The notes: generated by a model not told the origin, from the letters alone. Counted from the first letter of the stretch, positions 23,578 to 36,149 are shown. The stretch is 64,000 nucleotides of DNA from Notolepis coatsorum (GCA_963971535.1 OZ020598.1:93053693-93117692), one strand, 5' to 3'. A program made the numbers and translations.

Positions 23578-23659
23578 AGTGAAGAGAAACTATGTTCTTG
23601 TGTCTTGTAATTCATTTGGTGCTTTGTTGAAGTTCAAACAAGTGGAGACATGAACATTT

Positions 23660-24000
23660 GTGGCTTTACATTTACAAGTTAAAGGATATTACTATCTGCA
23701 ATCTTGCCGTCATCTGCTCCACTTCTTCCAGGTTTCTGGCTCCTCCACTTCCATGTCTAATGTTTTTACTTCTGAAGTAAACGATACTGCTGTAAAGATT
23801 TGAATTAGACCATTTCTGAGTCTTACTTTCAAAAATAGTTAAACTAACTTACTCTAACCTATAAAGGATACATTGAAGAAGAGAAAAAAAATGGGGACCG
23901 TGCAGATCGAGAAACTTCTAAATGTTAACTAGATATTAGCCACATGTGGATCTGTGTGCAGTGAGTGTAGATGGGTGGGTTGATGTTACATAAAGTCATT
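23660..24000. other. Old repeat fragment, no gene
   Basis: 23700-23830 is weakly similar to 3410-3545 (TACTTCTGAAGTA and ATACTGCTGTAAAGATTT), so it is a remnant of that hAT family. No coding frame. Confidence 0.4.
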
Positions 24001-24109
24001 GAGCAGCAGACCAGGCTTGCTTGGTGCTGCCCACAGTGCTGAACTAAACAGCAGAGGCAATTGAAAAATCTAATTTCTCTCTAAGAACATTCACTTGTAC
24101 AAATTACAG

Positions 24110-24600
24110 ACTGAACGGATATATATAACAGACCTGGCTGGGTCAGCGGACTGAGAGCAGGAGACACAAACAGGCTGGATAAGATGGTCAGGAAGGCCAG
24201 TAGCGTGGTTGGGGTGGAGCTGGACTCTAGCGAGGGTGGCGGAGAGGAGGAACTTTGCTAAGCTCCAGGCCATCAGGGAAAACCCCTCCCACCCATCAGA
24301 CTATACAACGCCTCACTGTGCCTCAGTGCATCACTGAGCACAGAGTGACAGTTACCATCTTCCTGGACTCTTACTTTTTAAACAGCACTGTGCAATATTA
24401 CACCTACTGTAGACTTCAGTATATTTTTACTGTATTTATTTACTTTAACTTTTATTACATTTTTATTTTATTCTATTCTTATGCCATTTGTTTTGTTATT
24501 CTTATTCGTGACTTGTTCTGTCTAAATGTTTAATGTTGAGTGATTTGCAGTGTCAAATTTCCCTCAGGATAATACATTTCTATTCTATTCTATATCTTTG
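24110..24600 (+). pseudogene. LINE 3' end (L2/Rex1-like), tail (TTCTA)n
   Basis: The plus strand reads ADRLDKMVRKASSVVGVELD then VAERRTLAKLQAI with one frameshift: a typical C-terminus of fish L2/Rex1 proteins. The 3' UTR ends TCTATTCTATTCTAT at about 24595. Strong 5' truncation. Confidence 0.65.
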
Positions 24601-24711
24601 AAAAGTCACCATTTATTCAACACTTCTGAATTCACTGACTAACTGAACTGACAAAAATAAGGTGCATAAAAAAGCAAACAAAATTCCTCCACAGGCTACT
24701 CACTATCATTA

Positions 24712-24778
24712 GTAGAGCGGCAAGCGGCATTTGGGGACAGAGTGAAATCTTCTTAAAACACTGTCCCTCCACTCATTC
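24712..24778 (-). pseudogene. hAT transposase C-terminus, distal part
   Basis: Continues the frame of 26583-26755 on the minus strand after removal of the Harbinger-like element and one CTG. It encodes RDSVLRRFHS and ends PLY then TAA at 24712-24714. Confidence 0.65.
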
Positions 24779-24781
24779 CTG

Positions 24782-26582
24782 GGCCCTCATTCATCAACGT
24801 GTTCTACGCACAGATCTGTGCTTACCCTGTGCGTACGATCATTTCTAAGCAAAGAGTGGGATTCATCAATTTCAACTTGAACTTGACTTCGTGCTTACAT
24901 CTACGCACAGTTCAGACCTGGCGTACCTAGCGCCCAGTGGTAGAATATATTATTACAACAAGGAAATGAGCTTCTGTGCATAATAACACTGGCATGTTCT
25001 GTACGAACCGTAGTTCATTATAGTTCATTGTAAAATAGCAACAGTAGTGTAATTATGGTCAAAACCCTATAAATAGCATTTGGAATAATAGATCTTTCTC
25101 TCAGAATGAATGCAGCATGGTTTATATAGCGTTATCGGAATATACGGGGTGTAGGCTACTGACTGACTGCGCTCCGCGTAGCTTGATTGATTGATTGATT
25201 GAAAAGTTTATTAACAGATTGCAGAATGGGTACAGTACAGTACAGCTCAGTACATACAATTGTTAATTGGGGATGCAGACCAACTTTCGTCTTGTTTACA
25301 TCAGGGTCCCCCATTTTCAATTCATCATAAATCATAAAGCTCAACTCGTTATTATTCTGCGCAGACCGCAGAAACACGGGAACGTTTTGATTATATTTAA
25401 AAGGCTTTACGTTAAACGAAACAAGTGGAACTTCGAAGCTGTAAGCAGAATACAAGTCATATGAATATAGTGTTCTTCCCCCTTTTTACTGTATAAGAAA
25501 GAATAGAAAACGCATTGCAATGACACCAGATAGTGGACAGACTATGTATATGATGGGATTCAAGTTCGCGTTTTTGTTGCTCATAGGCATGCTGTCAGAG
25601 TATGATATCTTAATCAAACATTCTAGAACATTTGTCGTCACAGATCATGTCCTAATAGAACATAGGCTATGGCATGGATCGTGATATTGTGTGGACTGTT
25701 ATTATTACTGTACACCGGTACCACCCATTGTGACAACAGCCTTGTGAGTCCCGCACACAAACATGATGGAATTCAAGTTCATGTATTGAAAGGCAGGCTA
25801 TCATACATGCAGTGAGATTCATTGTTCTTGTATATGCTCTCGTATTATATTGTTTATATAGGCTACCCAATACTGACATCAAAATAGATTGTAGTATGCC
25901 TCTAGAAATCATATGCAGCAGGTAGAAAATTGACGGGAGATCCATCGCGATTTGGAATAAAATTGAGGAGAACTTTAATCCCTGGGGTATTAATCAAACA
26001 ACACGGGAAAGGGCAGTCATATTCCAGCGCAGTCTTTATTAGCCGACAACAAAATAGATGCATCTAAAAATCATATAGCCAATCGAACACAACTAATAAA
26101 GGCATTCATATTACAGCACGGTTATAATGACACACAACCAACGCCAAACAGTGGTCAACGAACGGTCTTTATTAGTATTTTGAGCTGTCCAGGCAGAATT
26201 GCAGCAATGGTCTTAGGGAGCCGTTGATATCTGACATCACCGTTTACGAGTCCGCCTTTTATTTATCCCACAATACGCGATAGTGTCTTCTTGGTTCGAC
26301 AGCAGTGAACAATCTTCGTGGAGTTTCTCGGAGTCCCGCTCGGGTCCGTCCATTATTTCACATCCCATGGGGGGTGTTTCCTCATTTTCATGACCATATA
26401 TGGATAATCATGCACGAGCATTGACGGTAGAACAAAGTGGTATTCATCAACACGGAGGACCATAGAGCCTGCGTACGCACGTGTGATGAATCCCGACTTC
26501 CCTGTGCGTACACTAGTTCTACATTCCGTGCTTACGTGTGGAAATAGAAATGTTCTACGCACACTATTGATGAATGAGGGCC
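24782..26582. mobile_element. PIF/Harbinger-like element (1.8 kb) in a hAT transposase gene
   Basis: Termini GGCCCTCATTCATCAA and its complement, flanked by CTG (24779-24781 and 26583-26585). Long subterminal similarity (GTGTTCTACGCAC). A LINE A 3' end (25186-25330) is nested in it. The interior has no intact transposase. The same CTG target flanks the element at 3663-4902. Confidence 0.8.
25186..25330 (-). mobile_element. LINE A 3' end, minus strand
   Basis: Starts in GATTGATTGATTGATT (tail complement) and contains the complement of GGGGGACCCTGATGTAAAC. Only the last 150 bp of the LINE is present. Confidence 0.8.
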
Positions 26583-26755
26583 CTGAACTTTTTTGTTAAG
26601 TCCTTCTCAAATGCCAACTGAATTAAATTGGCCTTGCGTCGATCAAGCATACTAAGGCGATGTTTTGTAAAGACGTTCTTGAGGGTAGAAAACGAATTCT
26701 CACAGAGTGCCGTGCTAGCTTCAGTAGTGTTGTTGTTGACATCAGTGTCCACTAG
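26583..26755 (-). pseudogene. hAT transposase C-terminal (dimerisation) segment
   Basis: The minus strand encodes ASTALCENSFSTLKNVFTKH and LDRRKANLIQLAFEKDLTKK, the AxxxERxFSxL type of the hAT C-terminal region. The frame is interrupted by the Harbinger-like element and continues at 24778. Its 5' exons are replaced at 26753 by another hAT terminus. Confidence 0.7.
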
Positions 26756-27300
26756 GGCTGTCCCCGACGCCTGATTACTTTTACCAATGGATTTCCAGTT
26801 CCATGTTCGCGTTCTGCGATCTGATTGGCCACTGACGTTTCTGGTCGCGCCAATCGTGTTTCTATCACCGGTTAAGCTTAGGCACTCTTTCGAAGTTGGT
26901 TAAGGTTAGTTTGTCTTAGAGCAGGGCGATAGAACACCAGCCCTGATTCCAAACTCTAACCTTAACCAACTTCGAAAGAGTCGCCTAAGCTTAACCAGTG
27001 ATAAACTAGGCGAGGCGGAAATGGGCGCGTCACGCGATTGGGCGCACATGTCACATGACCAGAAACGTCAGTGGTCAATCAGATCGCACCAGAAACGTCA
27101 GTGGCCAATCAGATCGCAGAACGTGAACGCGGAACTGGAAATCCGTTGGTAAAAAACTAGACACGTCCCCGACTAAGGATTTGGATAGTCGACTTTGAAT
27201 GAGCCGATAGTCGACTATAAAAAAAGAAGAAAAAAAAATGTGGAAGAAAAAAAGTCTATATACAGTACCTGTATAGGTAGGCACTATAATGCAATTGGTA
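26753..27300. mobile_element. hAT terminus (TAGGGCTGTCCCCGAC) split by a Mutator-like MITE
   Basis: TAGGGCTGTCCCCGAC at 26753-26768 continues at 27174 as TAAGGATTTGGATAGTCGAC and ATAGTCGAC repeats. The interruption is the MITE at 26769-27164. The other end of this hAT is not identified. Confidence 0.65.
26769..27164. mobile_element. Mutator-like MITE, copy 2 (396 bp)
   Basis: Ends GCCTGATTACTTTTACCAA and complement GTGTCTAGTTTTTTACCAA. The 9-mer GTCCCCGAC flanks it exactly at 26760-26768 and 27165-27173. Arms share CTGATTGGCCACTGACGTTT with copies 1 and 3. The right arm has an internal duplication of that block. The core keeps GTTGGTTAAGGTTAG but no long TTAGGG run. Confidence 0.85.
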
Positions 27301-27442
27301 TTGTTTGCATGACTACTGTATGATCAGGCTTTGCATTAATTATAAATGAAAAAAGGGAGTATCTTTCATCATATCAAATACATCATGGTATATAAGTTTG
27401 AACTGAGAATGAAGTGCGTAATATGGAGACTCATTTTCTTAA

Positions 27443-28388
27443 CTCTTTGGACGCCAGACCCGATGATAGTCGGGTTATCTTGCCGACCGTTCAGCGCCAG
27501 ACCCGAGTATAGTCGGGTTTTCATCGTTATTTCTTTTATTCGATATTTCCATTCATTACAGGCACACGGACTCAGGGTTAACATGGGGAATCATCCTGAG
27601 AATGCCAAAGTGCAATACCGGCCGCATCCACCCAGGTGGCAGTATCGAGCACCCTTTGAAACATTATATCTTGGCCTGTGCGTCGATCAAATGTCTCCGG
27701 TCCCACTTTTCTTTGTCGGGGGCGAGGCGGGCGGGTATCCCGATCCCATTGAGAAGCGTCAAATGCCTCCGTTGTGGTGGATTATGTTGGCGACATGATG
27801 GACACCGGTACTTGGACTCACGATCGGACAATTGGAATATTCTTTTTGGGGTACATCCTAGTGAAGGTAAGGAGTAAGGACCATATGATATCAATCCTGC
27901 TGTGATCCAACAATGACTTCACCTAGATCGCAACATGTGTGTGTAACGTTACTCCAAAACGTATGCCATTGGTGACGATCAAAGCATCAAAAAACGACCC
28001 CCCCCCCCCTTTCATGCATTCATGATGAAACATAATACCTATTTTATATATTTGATTTGGAAATAGTAGCGTGTACAGGCGAGAAACGGCAACGTATTTA
28101 GTGAAAATCACATTTTACTGTATATCGTCGTTTTCTGGGATTAGACAGGATCACTCTAAAACTATATTCATATTCACCACGGTATAACACGCGAACGTAT
28201 TGACGAAAACATAAATTTTTTTTCCTATATTGAACGATAGATAGGTGATGTCAAATGGGCCATAGTATTGTATCCATAGCTATGATATAGAATATATATA
28301 GCCCTGCAAACACCACCACTTATTCCTATCTCTTAGAGCGTTGGCCCAGTAGGAACAAAAGATGGGCTAGACCGTGGCGTCCATTGAG
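27443..28388. mobile_element. piggyBac-like element (946 bp)
   Basis: CTCTTTGGACGCCA at the left and TGGCGTCCATTGAG at the right are inverted, flanked by TTAA (27439-27442 and 28389-28392). Two GCCAGACCCGA-TAGTCGGGTT units sit next to the left end. The plus frame up to 27798 has no recognisable transposase motif. Confidence 0.8.
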
Positions 28389-28899
28389 TTAATAGTGATG
28401 TAAGGGTATTACCATAACAGAATGTGTTTGGGTTTTTCACTCAATACAGACATGCTATCGGTCAAATTAAGCATTAGAATCAGCAGATGTGGTCACTAGG
28501 TAACAGGGGTGCAGTGTTAATTTAGTCAACAAAAATTATGACTAAATATGGTCGCCAACGAAGCTTTTCCCCCTGACGACAACGATACGAGATGTCATGT
28601 TAATGGAGATCATGTGACACTGATGTGACTAAATAATTCATGCAATGTCGTTGACTACAAACGACGACACAAAATGTAGTTTACTAAATAAAATCTTGCC
28701 GAAATCTCTCTTCATTTAAGACGAGACAAAATAATTACAACTTTTAGAATAATTCATGTTATTATTAGTGCAGCATTTCCGTTTCGTATGTGCGCACTGT
28801 GCAGCGCAATCGCTTTGATCAATTTCCTCACCTGTGTTATTTGTTCTTAGCCAGCATTCTAGATAGCGGTAACTGCACACGACAGGGGTTTAATGGAAC

Positions 28900-29151
28900 A
28901 ATGGCGAGGCAACAGGGTCTTGGTGGTCTTGTATGCAGTGGGCTTGGAAGAAAACGAAGACCAGACCTCTGGGCATACTTTAGATATATAGAGCTCGAAG
29001 GAGCTACAGAATGTATATTGTTGAAAGTGAAAGATGAGGATGAGAAAAAGGGGAGCCTGCTCATCCCGGGGAGAAATGTGGTCATCAAATTAAGGGTAAA
29101 AACACCACTAATCTCAAACAACATCTGAATACCTTCCACAAGGAAATCCAG
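28900..29151 (+). pseudogene. hAT transposase BED-finger exon, frameshifted
   Basis: MARQQ...RKRRPDLWAYFRY is followed, after a frameshift near 29080, by GKNTTNLKQHLNTFHKEIQ, the GKNTTNLKxHLxxxH end of a BED finger. It ends CAG then GTAAAT (donor at 29152). The first cysteine pair is eroded. Confidence 0.65.
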
Positions 29152-29182
29152 GTAAATGTAACCAGGTTAGATTGCAATAATG

Positions 29183-29795
29183 TTAGTGTAAGTTATTTAA
29201 TATGTTCTATGTTATTATTGATGCTGATGTGATTAGGTGGAGACAGTTGAGCGCCCTCTTGGGGTTTTGTTTTGGGGGAGTGTGGGGCGCGCGCCTGTGA
29301 CAGGTCCGTTGTTGTGTTGTGGAATGGAAAGAGGAAGAAGGTGAATAAAACCGTTATGTTGATCACCAAACTCAAGTCAAGAACCTATTCACTTCCAGTG
29401 TCCTACGGCGAATGCTGTCTAACTAGTTAGCATTAGCAACTAGCTAGCTGTCAAATCATCTCATCCTTCCCTTTTCTTCTCACGCTGGACACTAATGCAG
29501 GATACAATCCCACCGCTGCTGCCACCAATGTAACCGAGGAATAGTCTGCCTATACTTTCAAACTATAGTAAAATAAAATCACGGGAGAATTGATATCTGA
29601 TCAACATAACGGTTTTATTCACCTTCTTCCTCTTTCCACTCCACAACACAACGGACCTGTCACAGGCGTGTGCCCCACTCTTCCCCAAAACAAAACCCCA
29701 AAAGGGCACGCAACTCCACCTAATAACGTCAGTATCAATAACAACATAGAACACATTAAATAGCTTACATAAGTATAACCAGCTAGCACTAACGT
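29183..29795. repeat. Inverted pair of LTR-like segments
   Basis: 29183-29370 and 29598-29795 are inverted repeats containing GAATAAAACCGTTATGTTGATC (polyadenylation-like) and GACAGGTCCGTTGTTGTGTT. The 230-bp spacer contains CGCTGCTGCCACCAATGTAACC. Could be two opposed LTR fragments or a foldback element. Confidence 0.6.
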
Positions 29796-30035
29796 TAGCT
29801 TGTTTTTGTTTAGGAAAAGCTCACACCAACTTACGAGGCTGTAACTGAGTGGCGAGAATAAACAAAAAAGACTAAGTCGAGACTAAACAAAAAAGACTAA
29901 GACAAAAATGCTCAGACCTGTAGTTGAGTAAAACTTGACTAAACGAAAAATAGATAAAGGTGACTAAATATGATGAAAACGAAAAAGAGCATTTGAGACA
30001 AAACATTTAAATAGCTGACAAAATTAACACTAGGG

Positions 30036-30465
30036 GTGATTAAATAAATCAAATCAATATATATTGGCTACAGAGTATTCATAGCATTCTATTTCACATT
30101 CATTGTTAAAAGATATACATGTATTTGCTCCATCACGCCTGGGTCATTCCTGGCTATTGGTGAATTTTCCATCCTCAGGATATAACTCTTTATATCTTAC
30201 TTAAAATGAATCACATGTTTATAATGAAAGGCTTTTATAATAGATTGAGGTCCTCTTCATAACATTACCACACACAAATGCATGTACTATATATATATTA
30301 TTTTAAATACTCTTAGTCTTTTTAGGCACATACACCCCTTTTTACAATGTCCCCAAAGCAAATGTTCAGTTTCAATTAGAAACATTTGCAATATAACTAT
30401 AAATAAGTAGAAATATGCCTTTAGTTCAAGTAAAAGTCTCTCTAATTATAAATATATATAAATTG
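30036..30465. other. AT-rich spacer, no gene
   Basis: No reading frame, RNA gene or recognisable repeat end seen between the hAT and the SINE. Confidence 0.5.
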
Positions 30466-30466
30466 A

Positions 30467-30612
30467 TACATTTTTTTTTATCCACTTTTTCTCCTCTTTT
30501 TTCTATTTTTCTCCCATCCCAATTCCATTGTGCCAATTCTTCCCTCCCCTGTCTTGAACGTTGCTCGCATATGCCCCCCACTGACAGGTTGTAGGGAGGA
30601 TAGAAGCCTTGC
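30467..30612 (-). mobile_element. SINE 3' fragment (long tRNA-derived family)
   Basis: The complement matches the GGGAGAAAAAGTGGATAAAA end and the CATTGTGGACAGGGGAGGG-type region of the SINEs at 32783, 56773 and 63382. The tRNA head is missing. Confidence 0.6.
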
Positions 30613-30684
30613 ATCACGTGTCAAACATGGTTCTTATATCTAAACTGTTGACCCCTATTTTAAGATGAGCTGGTCTGAGTCACA

Positions 30685-30891
<207 letters not shown>

Positions 30892-31089
30892 GTTTTGGCC
30901 ACTAGTATGTAATGGCAAGAACACAATGATAACAACAAGGTATCCAACTCTAGTCTACCTGCTCCACTACTGAACATTCATACCTGGAGGGCAGGTGTGG
31001 ATTTGTTCATTTTAATGAAGAGGCATTGCTAGTAATTCAGAGCTATTTTATTACACTGCACTATTGCACTATTTTACTCTGTCTATTCC

Positions 31090-31260
31090 ATTTTACTATT
31101 TGTATTATTGTCTATTTTAAAACTGCCATTTATATGTCTGCACTTTATCTGCTCATCTTGTGCTTGTCTTTTTTCAGCCGTGAAGCAGTTTGAGCTGCAA
31201 TTCTTCTCTGAAAGGTGCTATAAAAATTAAGTTTATTATTATTATTATTATTATTATTAC
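31090..31260 (+). repeat. Retroposon 3' end with (ATT)n tail
   Basis: GAAAGGTGCTATAAAAATTAAG then TTATTATTATT is a typical LINE 3' end. No coding part remains. Confidence 0.55.
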
Positions 31261-31311
31261 ACATAGCGCCCCCTTCACAGAAACCATGTGATGTGTGCAG
31301 CCCGATCTCGC

Positions 31312-31708
31312 TTAAAATATGTAAATAAAGTCCTAATCGACCATGGGAAAAAGGTACATAATGTACGTTATGTTATAGCCATAAGTAATATATGTATTTT
31401 TCAGAAAACTTTTAAGTTCCCCTGCTGGAGATTGAACCCTAACCTGGCTTAACCCTAACTTTATGTATTAACCATAACCATTAAGCGAAAACTAACCTCA
31501 ACCCTAACTATAATCATAGTTAGATACTGGTGAGAGCACTGGCCTGCAACTGCAATGATTGTTGGTTCAACTCCTGGTTGCAGTGTTTGTTTCGGACTTT
31601 TGCAGATACAATATGTAAATGTTCTATATACTTATGGCTATAACCATAACGTACATTATGTACCTTTTTTTTCTCTCCTATGGTCGATTAGTACTTTATT
31701 TACATTTT
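31312..31708. repeat. Foldback element, about 400 bp
   Basis: Arms 31312-31400 and 31640-31708 are inverted (AATGTACGTTATG, ATAGCCATAAGTA and AATAAAGT-CTAATCGACCAT). The loop has CCCTAAC-type units (31437-31515). Confidence 0.7.
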
Positions 31709-31749
31709 GTGATGATACTGTGTTGGCTGTGTATAGCAGTTCATTGGTC

Positions 31750-32158
31750 TGGGATCTGTTCCGACACACCTCACCATCTAGAAGAAGAGCCAGAGCTGAC
31801 CTGGGATCTGTTCCGACACACCTCACCATCTAGAAGAAGAGCCAGAGCTGACCTGGGATCTGTTCAAACACACCTCACCATCTAGAAGGAGAGCCAGAGC
31901 TGACCTTGGATCTGTTCCGACACACCTCACCATCTAGAAGGAGAGCGAGAGCTGACCTGGGATCTGTTCCGACACACCTCACCATCTAGAAGAAGAGCCA
32001 GAGCTGACCTGGGATCTGTTCCGACACACCTCACCATCTAGAAGAAGAGCCAGAGCTGACCTGGGATCTGTTCCGACACACCTCACCATCTAGAAGAAGG
32101 GCCAGAGCTGACCTGGGATCTGTTCCGACACACCTCACCATCTAGAAGAAGAGCTGAC
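31750..32158 (+). repeat. 52-bp minisatellite, about 8 copies
   Basis: TGGGATCTGTTCCGACACAC recurs at 31750, 31802, 31854, 31906, 31958, 32010, 32062 and 32114. Copies differ by 1-4 bases. The unit is not a multiple of three, so the frames across it are not conserved protein. 32160-32780 shows no gene. Confidence 0.95.
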
Positions 32159-32782
32159 CCAACATTACAAACTCCAAATTCTTTAAGTTCCAACACAAGT
32201 CTCAGACAAACCTCGAAGCAAGAGCCCAGATTGTCTTGATTATGTCATCGTACCAAAAGGCTGATTATATCATATCAGGAGAGGAATCTCACAGCTGCCG
32301 ACCGCAAATGGGACACCGATATTTCAGTGTAAAAGTATATTCTACAAGTCAGAACCCCAATCACCAACATTGGAGCAGCTTCAGATTTTCTTAATGTCCA
32401 TAAATATCAAACGGGAGATATTATGGAAAACGTCTTAGTCATTGTGGATAGATTTGGCAGAATGAAATGTTCTTCAGGCACTGGGGGAAAATGACATAGG
32501 TACTTCTTGCCATTTGGCCATGGGTTTGACATCTAAATCGAAACAAGCTGTTCACAATTATTGCTATTTGTGATGTCATATGGAGGACACAAGCAACGAA
32601 TGAGCTTTAATGAATCAATTAGCTGTGGTTTTCGGGAGCCAGGGACACAGCGCTTACCTAATGTTATTTCTCCCCTTGGGCGCGGGGTAGCCAGGCACGG
32701 AAGGATATAATAAATATATAAAACAAATAGTTGGCATTCTCAACACAAGGGAAGGGAGAAATCATTAGAATTAGATTTAGTA

Positions 32783-33278
32783 GGGCAGTCAGGTGGCGTA
32801 ACGGAGATTGCGTTCGTCACCAACCCAGGAGCGGCTGGATTCGCTTGTTCGAATCCAGCTCACAGCTCCGGGGTTGTCACCAGCTTGGCTGGCCGCTCAC
32901 ACTAATACAATTGGCAGTATTAGAGGGTGGGAGAAGCTGGCGGGGTGGGTCCGGGTCGTTGTAAACAGCGACTCCTACAGTTCGGTCGGGGCGCCTGCTA
33001 AGCGCGGATAGGATCTAAGTGGGATAGTGTGATCCTTCCACACGCTACGCCCTCTCAGTGAGAATCCGCGCTGCCAGGTGAAAAGAAGCGGTTGATTGGC
33101 TGGACGTGTGTCGGAGGAAGCACGTGGTAGCCTCCACTCTCCCAGACCGACTGTGGGGGGTAAGTGCGCAGCGACCAGGAAGGGGATTGGGAATTGGCAT
33201 AACGACTAACATTGGGATGGGAGAAAATCTGAGGAAAAAGGAGGGGGAAAAAGATCAATAAAAAAAAAATAAAAAAAA
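32783..33278 (+). mobile_element. tRNA-derived SINE, long type (496 bp)
   Basis: Head with A-box-like AGGTGGCGTAACGG and B box TGTTCGAATCC, body with CAATTGGCAGTATTAG and CAGCGACTCCTACAG, end AAAAAGATCAATAAAA. The 11-mer TAGATTTAGTA flanks it at 32772-32782 and 33279-33289. Confidence 0.85.
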
Positions 33279-33465
33279 TAGATTTAGTACTAGTTCCTGT
33301 GCAAAAAAAAGAAAAGCTTATTAACACACGTGTTCCACAGATTCAAGGAAGTCGTATACAATGGTTGAAATGATACATCACACTCTCCCATTTAAGTCAA
33401 CATGAATATCATTATGTCCATGTATAGGATAGGATGTCACCCAGGAAGCTTAGTGAGATTCTTTA

Positions 33466-33640
33466 TGATTATCTTTTATTCATATTTTATATTGTATTTT
33501 CTTATTACCTTTATTTATTGTCGTTTATATTACCCTGCCTGTACCCATACCCGCCCGCCCCCCTCCACCATGCTGCTATGACACCTGCATTTTCCCAAGG
33601 GGATCGATAAAGGAATATCTTATGGTCTCTTATGCTAATG
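33466..33640 (+). repeat. LINE 3' UTR fragment
   Basis: TTTCCCAAGGGGATCGATAAAG is a frequent fish LINE 3' end. No RT part remains. 33640-34100 shows no gene. Confidence 0.45.
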
Positions 33641-34102
33641 TAATTGCATTGGTCCAAGTCTAGCCTGCGATATCTGTTGCATTTCATCTCCTCTACCCTC
33701 CACCTCTCCTGTCCTTCTCTACTATGAAGTAGAAATGCGTGTAGAATAGACTTAAGTCAAATCAATTGTCACCCGGCGATGGCCATTGTTCTATATAGCG
33801 AAGGTTCTCAAGCGAGGGTTACTTATGCAAATAATCTCAATCATAATCCATGTTGACATTTACTGCCATGACAGCAACCATATCACATTCCTAAAGTTCA
33901 GTCAGACAGCTCACGTGTGGATTTTCTATTTATTTATCTGTTTTTGACAATGAATGTACAAGCCAGTTAGATATGAATGAAATCCCAGTCATAGGGGAAC
34001 CACATAGAGAACAGAGCCCACAGGTGGATGTCGGGGTGGAGGTCGGGAGAAAAGAAACACATTATCAGGGTTGTATAACATCCATAACCCCCCCCTGCCC
34101 CA

Positions 34103-34350
<248 letters not shown>

Positions 34351-34508
34351 AATCACTGAAAGATTTAGGAGACAAGGACTGATACCAGCCAATTTAGAAG
34401 AAGGATGATGTCAAGGGAGCTGGTGGGGAATTCGGCCAGGAATGTGAGGGAACTCTGACGATGAACTCTGGGTTCATTAATGACTGTAATGAGTTCCTAA
34501 CAAATAGA

Positions 34509-34612
34509 TTAACGCTTTCACTGCCACACAACAAAGGGTTGACCCTTTCACAACCATACTACAGAAGGTTAAACCTTTCATTACCACAGTACAGACGGTT
34601 AACCTTCTGTAG
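34509..34612. mobile_element. TTAA-type MITE, left part
   Basis: TTAACGCTTTCACTGCCACAC, then ACCCTTTCACAACCATAC and AACCTTTCATTACC modules. The inverted counterpart is at 45893-45969, on the other side of the L2-like LINE. The simplest reading is one MITE split by the LINE. Confidence 0.65.
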
Positions 34613-34630
34613 TAATAATAATAATAACTT

Positions 34631-35824
34631 TATTTGTATAGCACTTTTCATACAGAGGTTTCACAACAATAAAAAATACACGCATAAGCGAGCATAGAAA
34701 AGATAGACAGGTAGCAATGTATGGTAAATCACAGTGTTTCACATTACGATCTAGCATCCCAATAGGCTCTCTGTTTACAGTTTCATTCAGTAATACAAAT
34801 AATAAAAATTGTTTAAAATTATTCAGTTTAAAAATAGTCTAAAAATTATAAAATAGAACGGACATACAACAGGGTATTTAACATACAACAGAGCAGTGCA
34901 TCAGTAAGAAGTAAAAAGTGTGATAAAATTAGCATAGAACCGACACATGAATTTGATAGGCAGTGTATAAAAGTAGGCAGGGTAAGAATAGTGCAGGTAA
35001 GTACAATTTGTGTCAGGATATCCCTGATGTTTCATTGAAATGCCTGAGCTGTCTTTTGAAGATGTCTAGCGAGTTGGCTTCCCTGATGTTTTGGGGTAGT
35101 TTGTTCCACAGTTTTGGGGCATAGTTGATAAAGGCTGCATTACCGATCCTCTTTTGACTGTTTCTGGGAGCCTCTAGTAGTCCAGCAGCTGATGATCGCA
35201 GTGTTCTTGCTGGCGTGTAATTTATTAGAGTATTGGCGATGTAGCTAGGTCCATGTCCATTTAGAGCTTTGTATGTAAGGAGAAGGACCTTAAAGTCAAT
35301 TCTAAATGTTACAGGAAGCCAGTGTAAAGCAGCTAAGACTGGACTAATGTGCTCTCTCCTTTTGGTTCTAGTTAGCAGTCGGGCTGCAGAGTTTTGGATT
35401 AGCTGAAGCCTCTCTGTGGTTTTCTTAGGGAGACCTGTGAAAAGTGCATTACAGTAGTCTAACCGGCTAGATATGAATGCATGAATTAGCTTCTCAGCAT
35501 TGTTCTGATTAATAAATGGTCATACTTTTGCTATATTTCTGAGATGGAAGAACGATGTTTTCGTCACTTTGCTAATATGAGAATTGAAGTTCAGTTCTGA
35601 ATCTATGATAACCCCGAGACTAGTGACCTCAGATTTGATCCAAGGGGTTAGTCCTCCCAGGTTCTTTATTAACATTTCTTTTTTAGTTTTGGGGCCGATA
35701 ATTAGAATTTCACTTTTGTTCTCGTTTAGTTTCAGGAAGTTCTTACTCATCCATTTATTTATTGCCAGTAAGCAGTCTGTAATGGAGCTAATCGCTGTAT
35801 CATTTGGTTCAGCAGATATGTACA
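34631..35824 (-). pseudogene. L2-like LINE, RT C-terminal part
   Basis: Encodes LYISAEPNDTAISSITDCLL, WMSKNFLKLNENKSEIL, FFHLRNIAKV, a stop near 35520, then the [24 protein letters not shown] thumb and RNA-binding tail down to about 35040. The first residues after the YADDT box are here. The box itself lies at 40734, across the DIRS insertion. Confidence 0.75.
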
Positions 35825-36005
35825 GTTCTATTTCATTATGGCTCCGCTCAGCATCAGTTGCATATATCTCGCTTCAGTGGATATACACTGAATACATTTC
35901 AAAATGTACCTTTACATACCAACATCCGTCTGACCACACCCCCATCTGCTGCCTACATAAGCAGGGGTGGGGCCACACACTCATCTCCTTCTCAAATTTC
36001 ATCCA
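35825..36005 (+). repeat. DIRS-type left inverted terminal repeat
   Basis: Starts GTTCTATTTCATTATGG and contains CTCAGCATCAGTTGCATATA, CCACACCCCCATCTGCTGCC and CATAAGCAGGGGTGGGG. The complement is at 40527-40708 with a few substitutions. Confidence 0.9.
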
Positions 36006-36149
36006 CAAGGAAGTGCCTGTTATATACCCACTTGACGTGGAGAAAATATTTAGTCTGAGGAAAGGAAAACAGAAGAACAAGGAGATACGTTGACATTATA
36101 TCTTTATTTTCTCTCTCACTATTTTCGAGAAAATACGGCGATATTGTCT

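Larger units (their letters stand above)
28512..30031 (+). mobile_element. hAT element (1.5 kb) with transposase exon 1 relic
   Basis: Left end CAGTGTTAATTTAGTCAAC, right end its near-complement (GACAAAATTAACACT). AGGGGTG flanks both sides (7 of 8 bases kept). A BED-finger exon is at 28900-29151, and an inverted pair of LTR-like segments (29183-29795) is nested inside. Confidence 0.75.

Noticed and set aside
31750..32158. CRISPR-like array of regularly spaced repeats
   Set aside because: Repeats are contiguous 52-bp tandem units with no unique spacers, in a vertebrate-type sequence.
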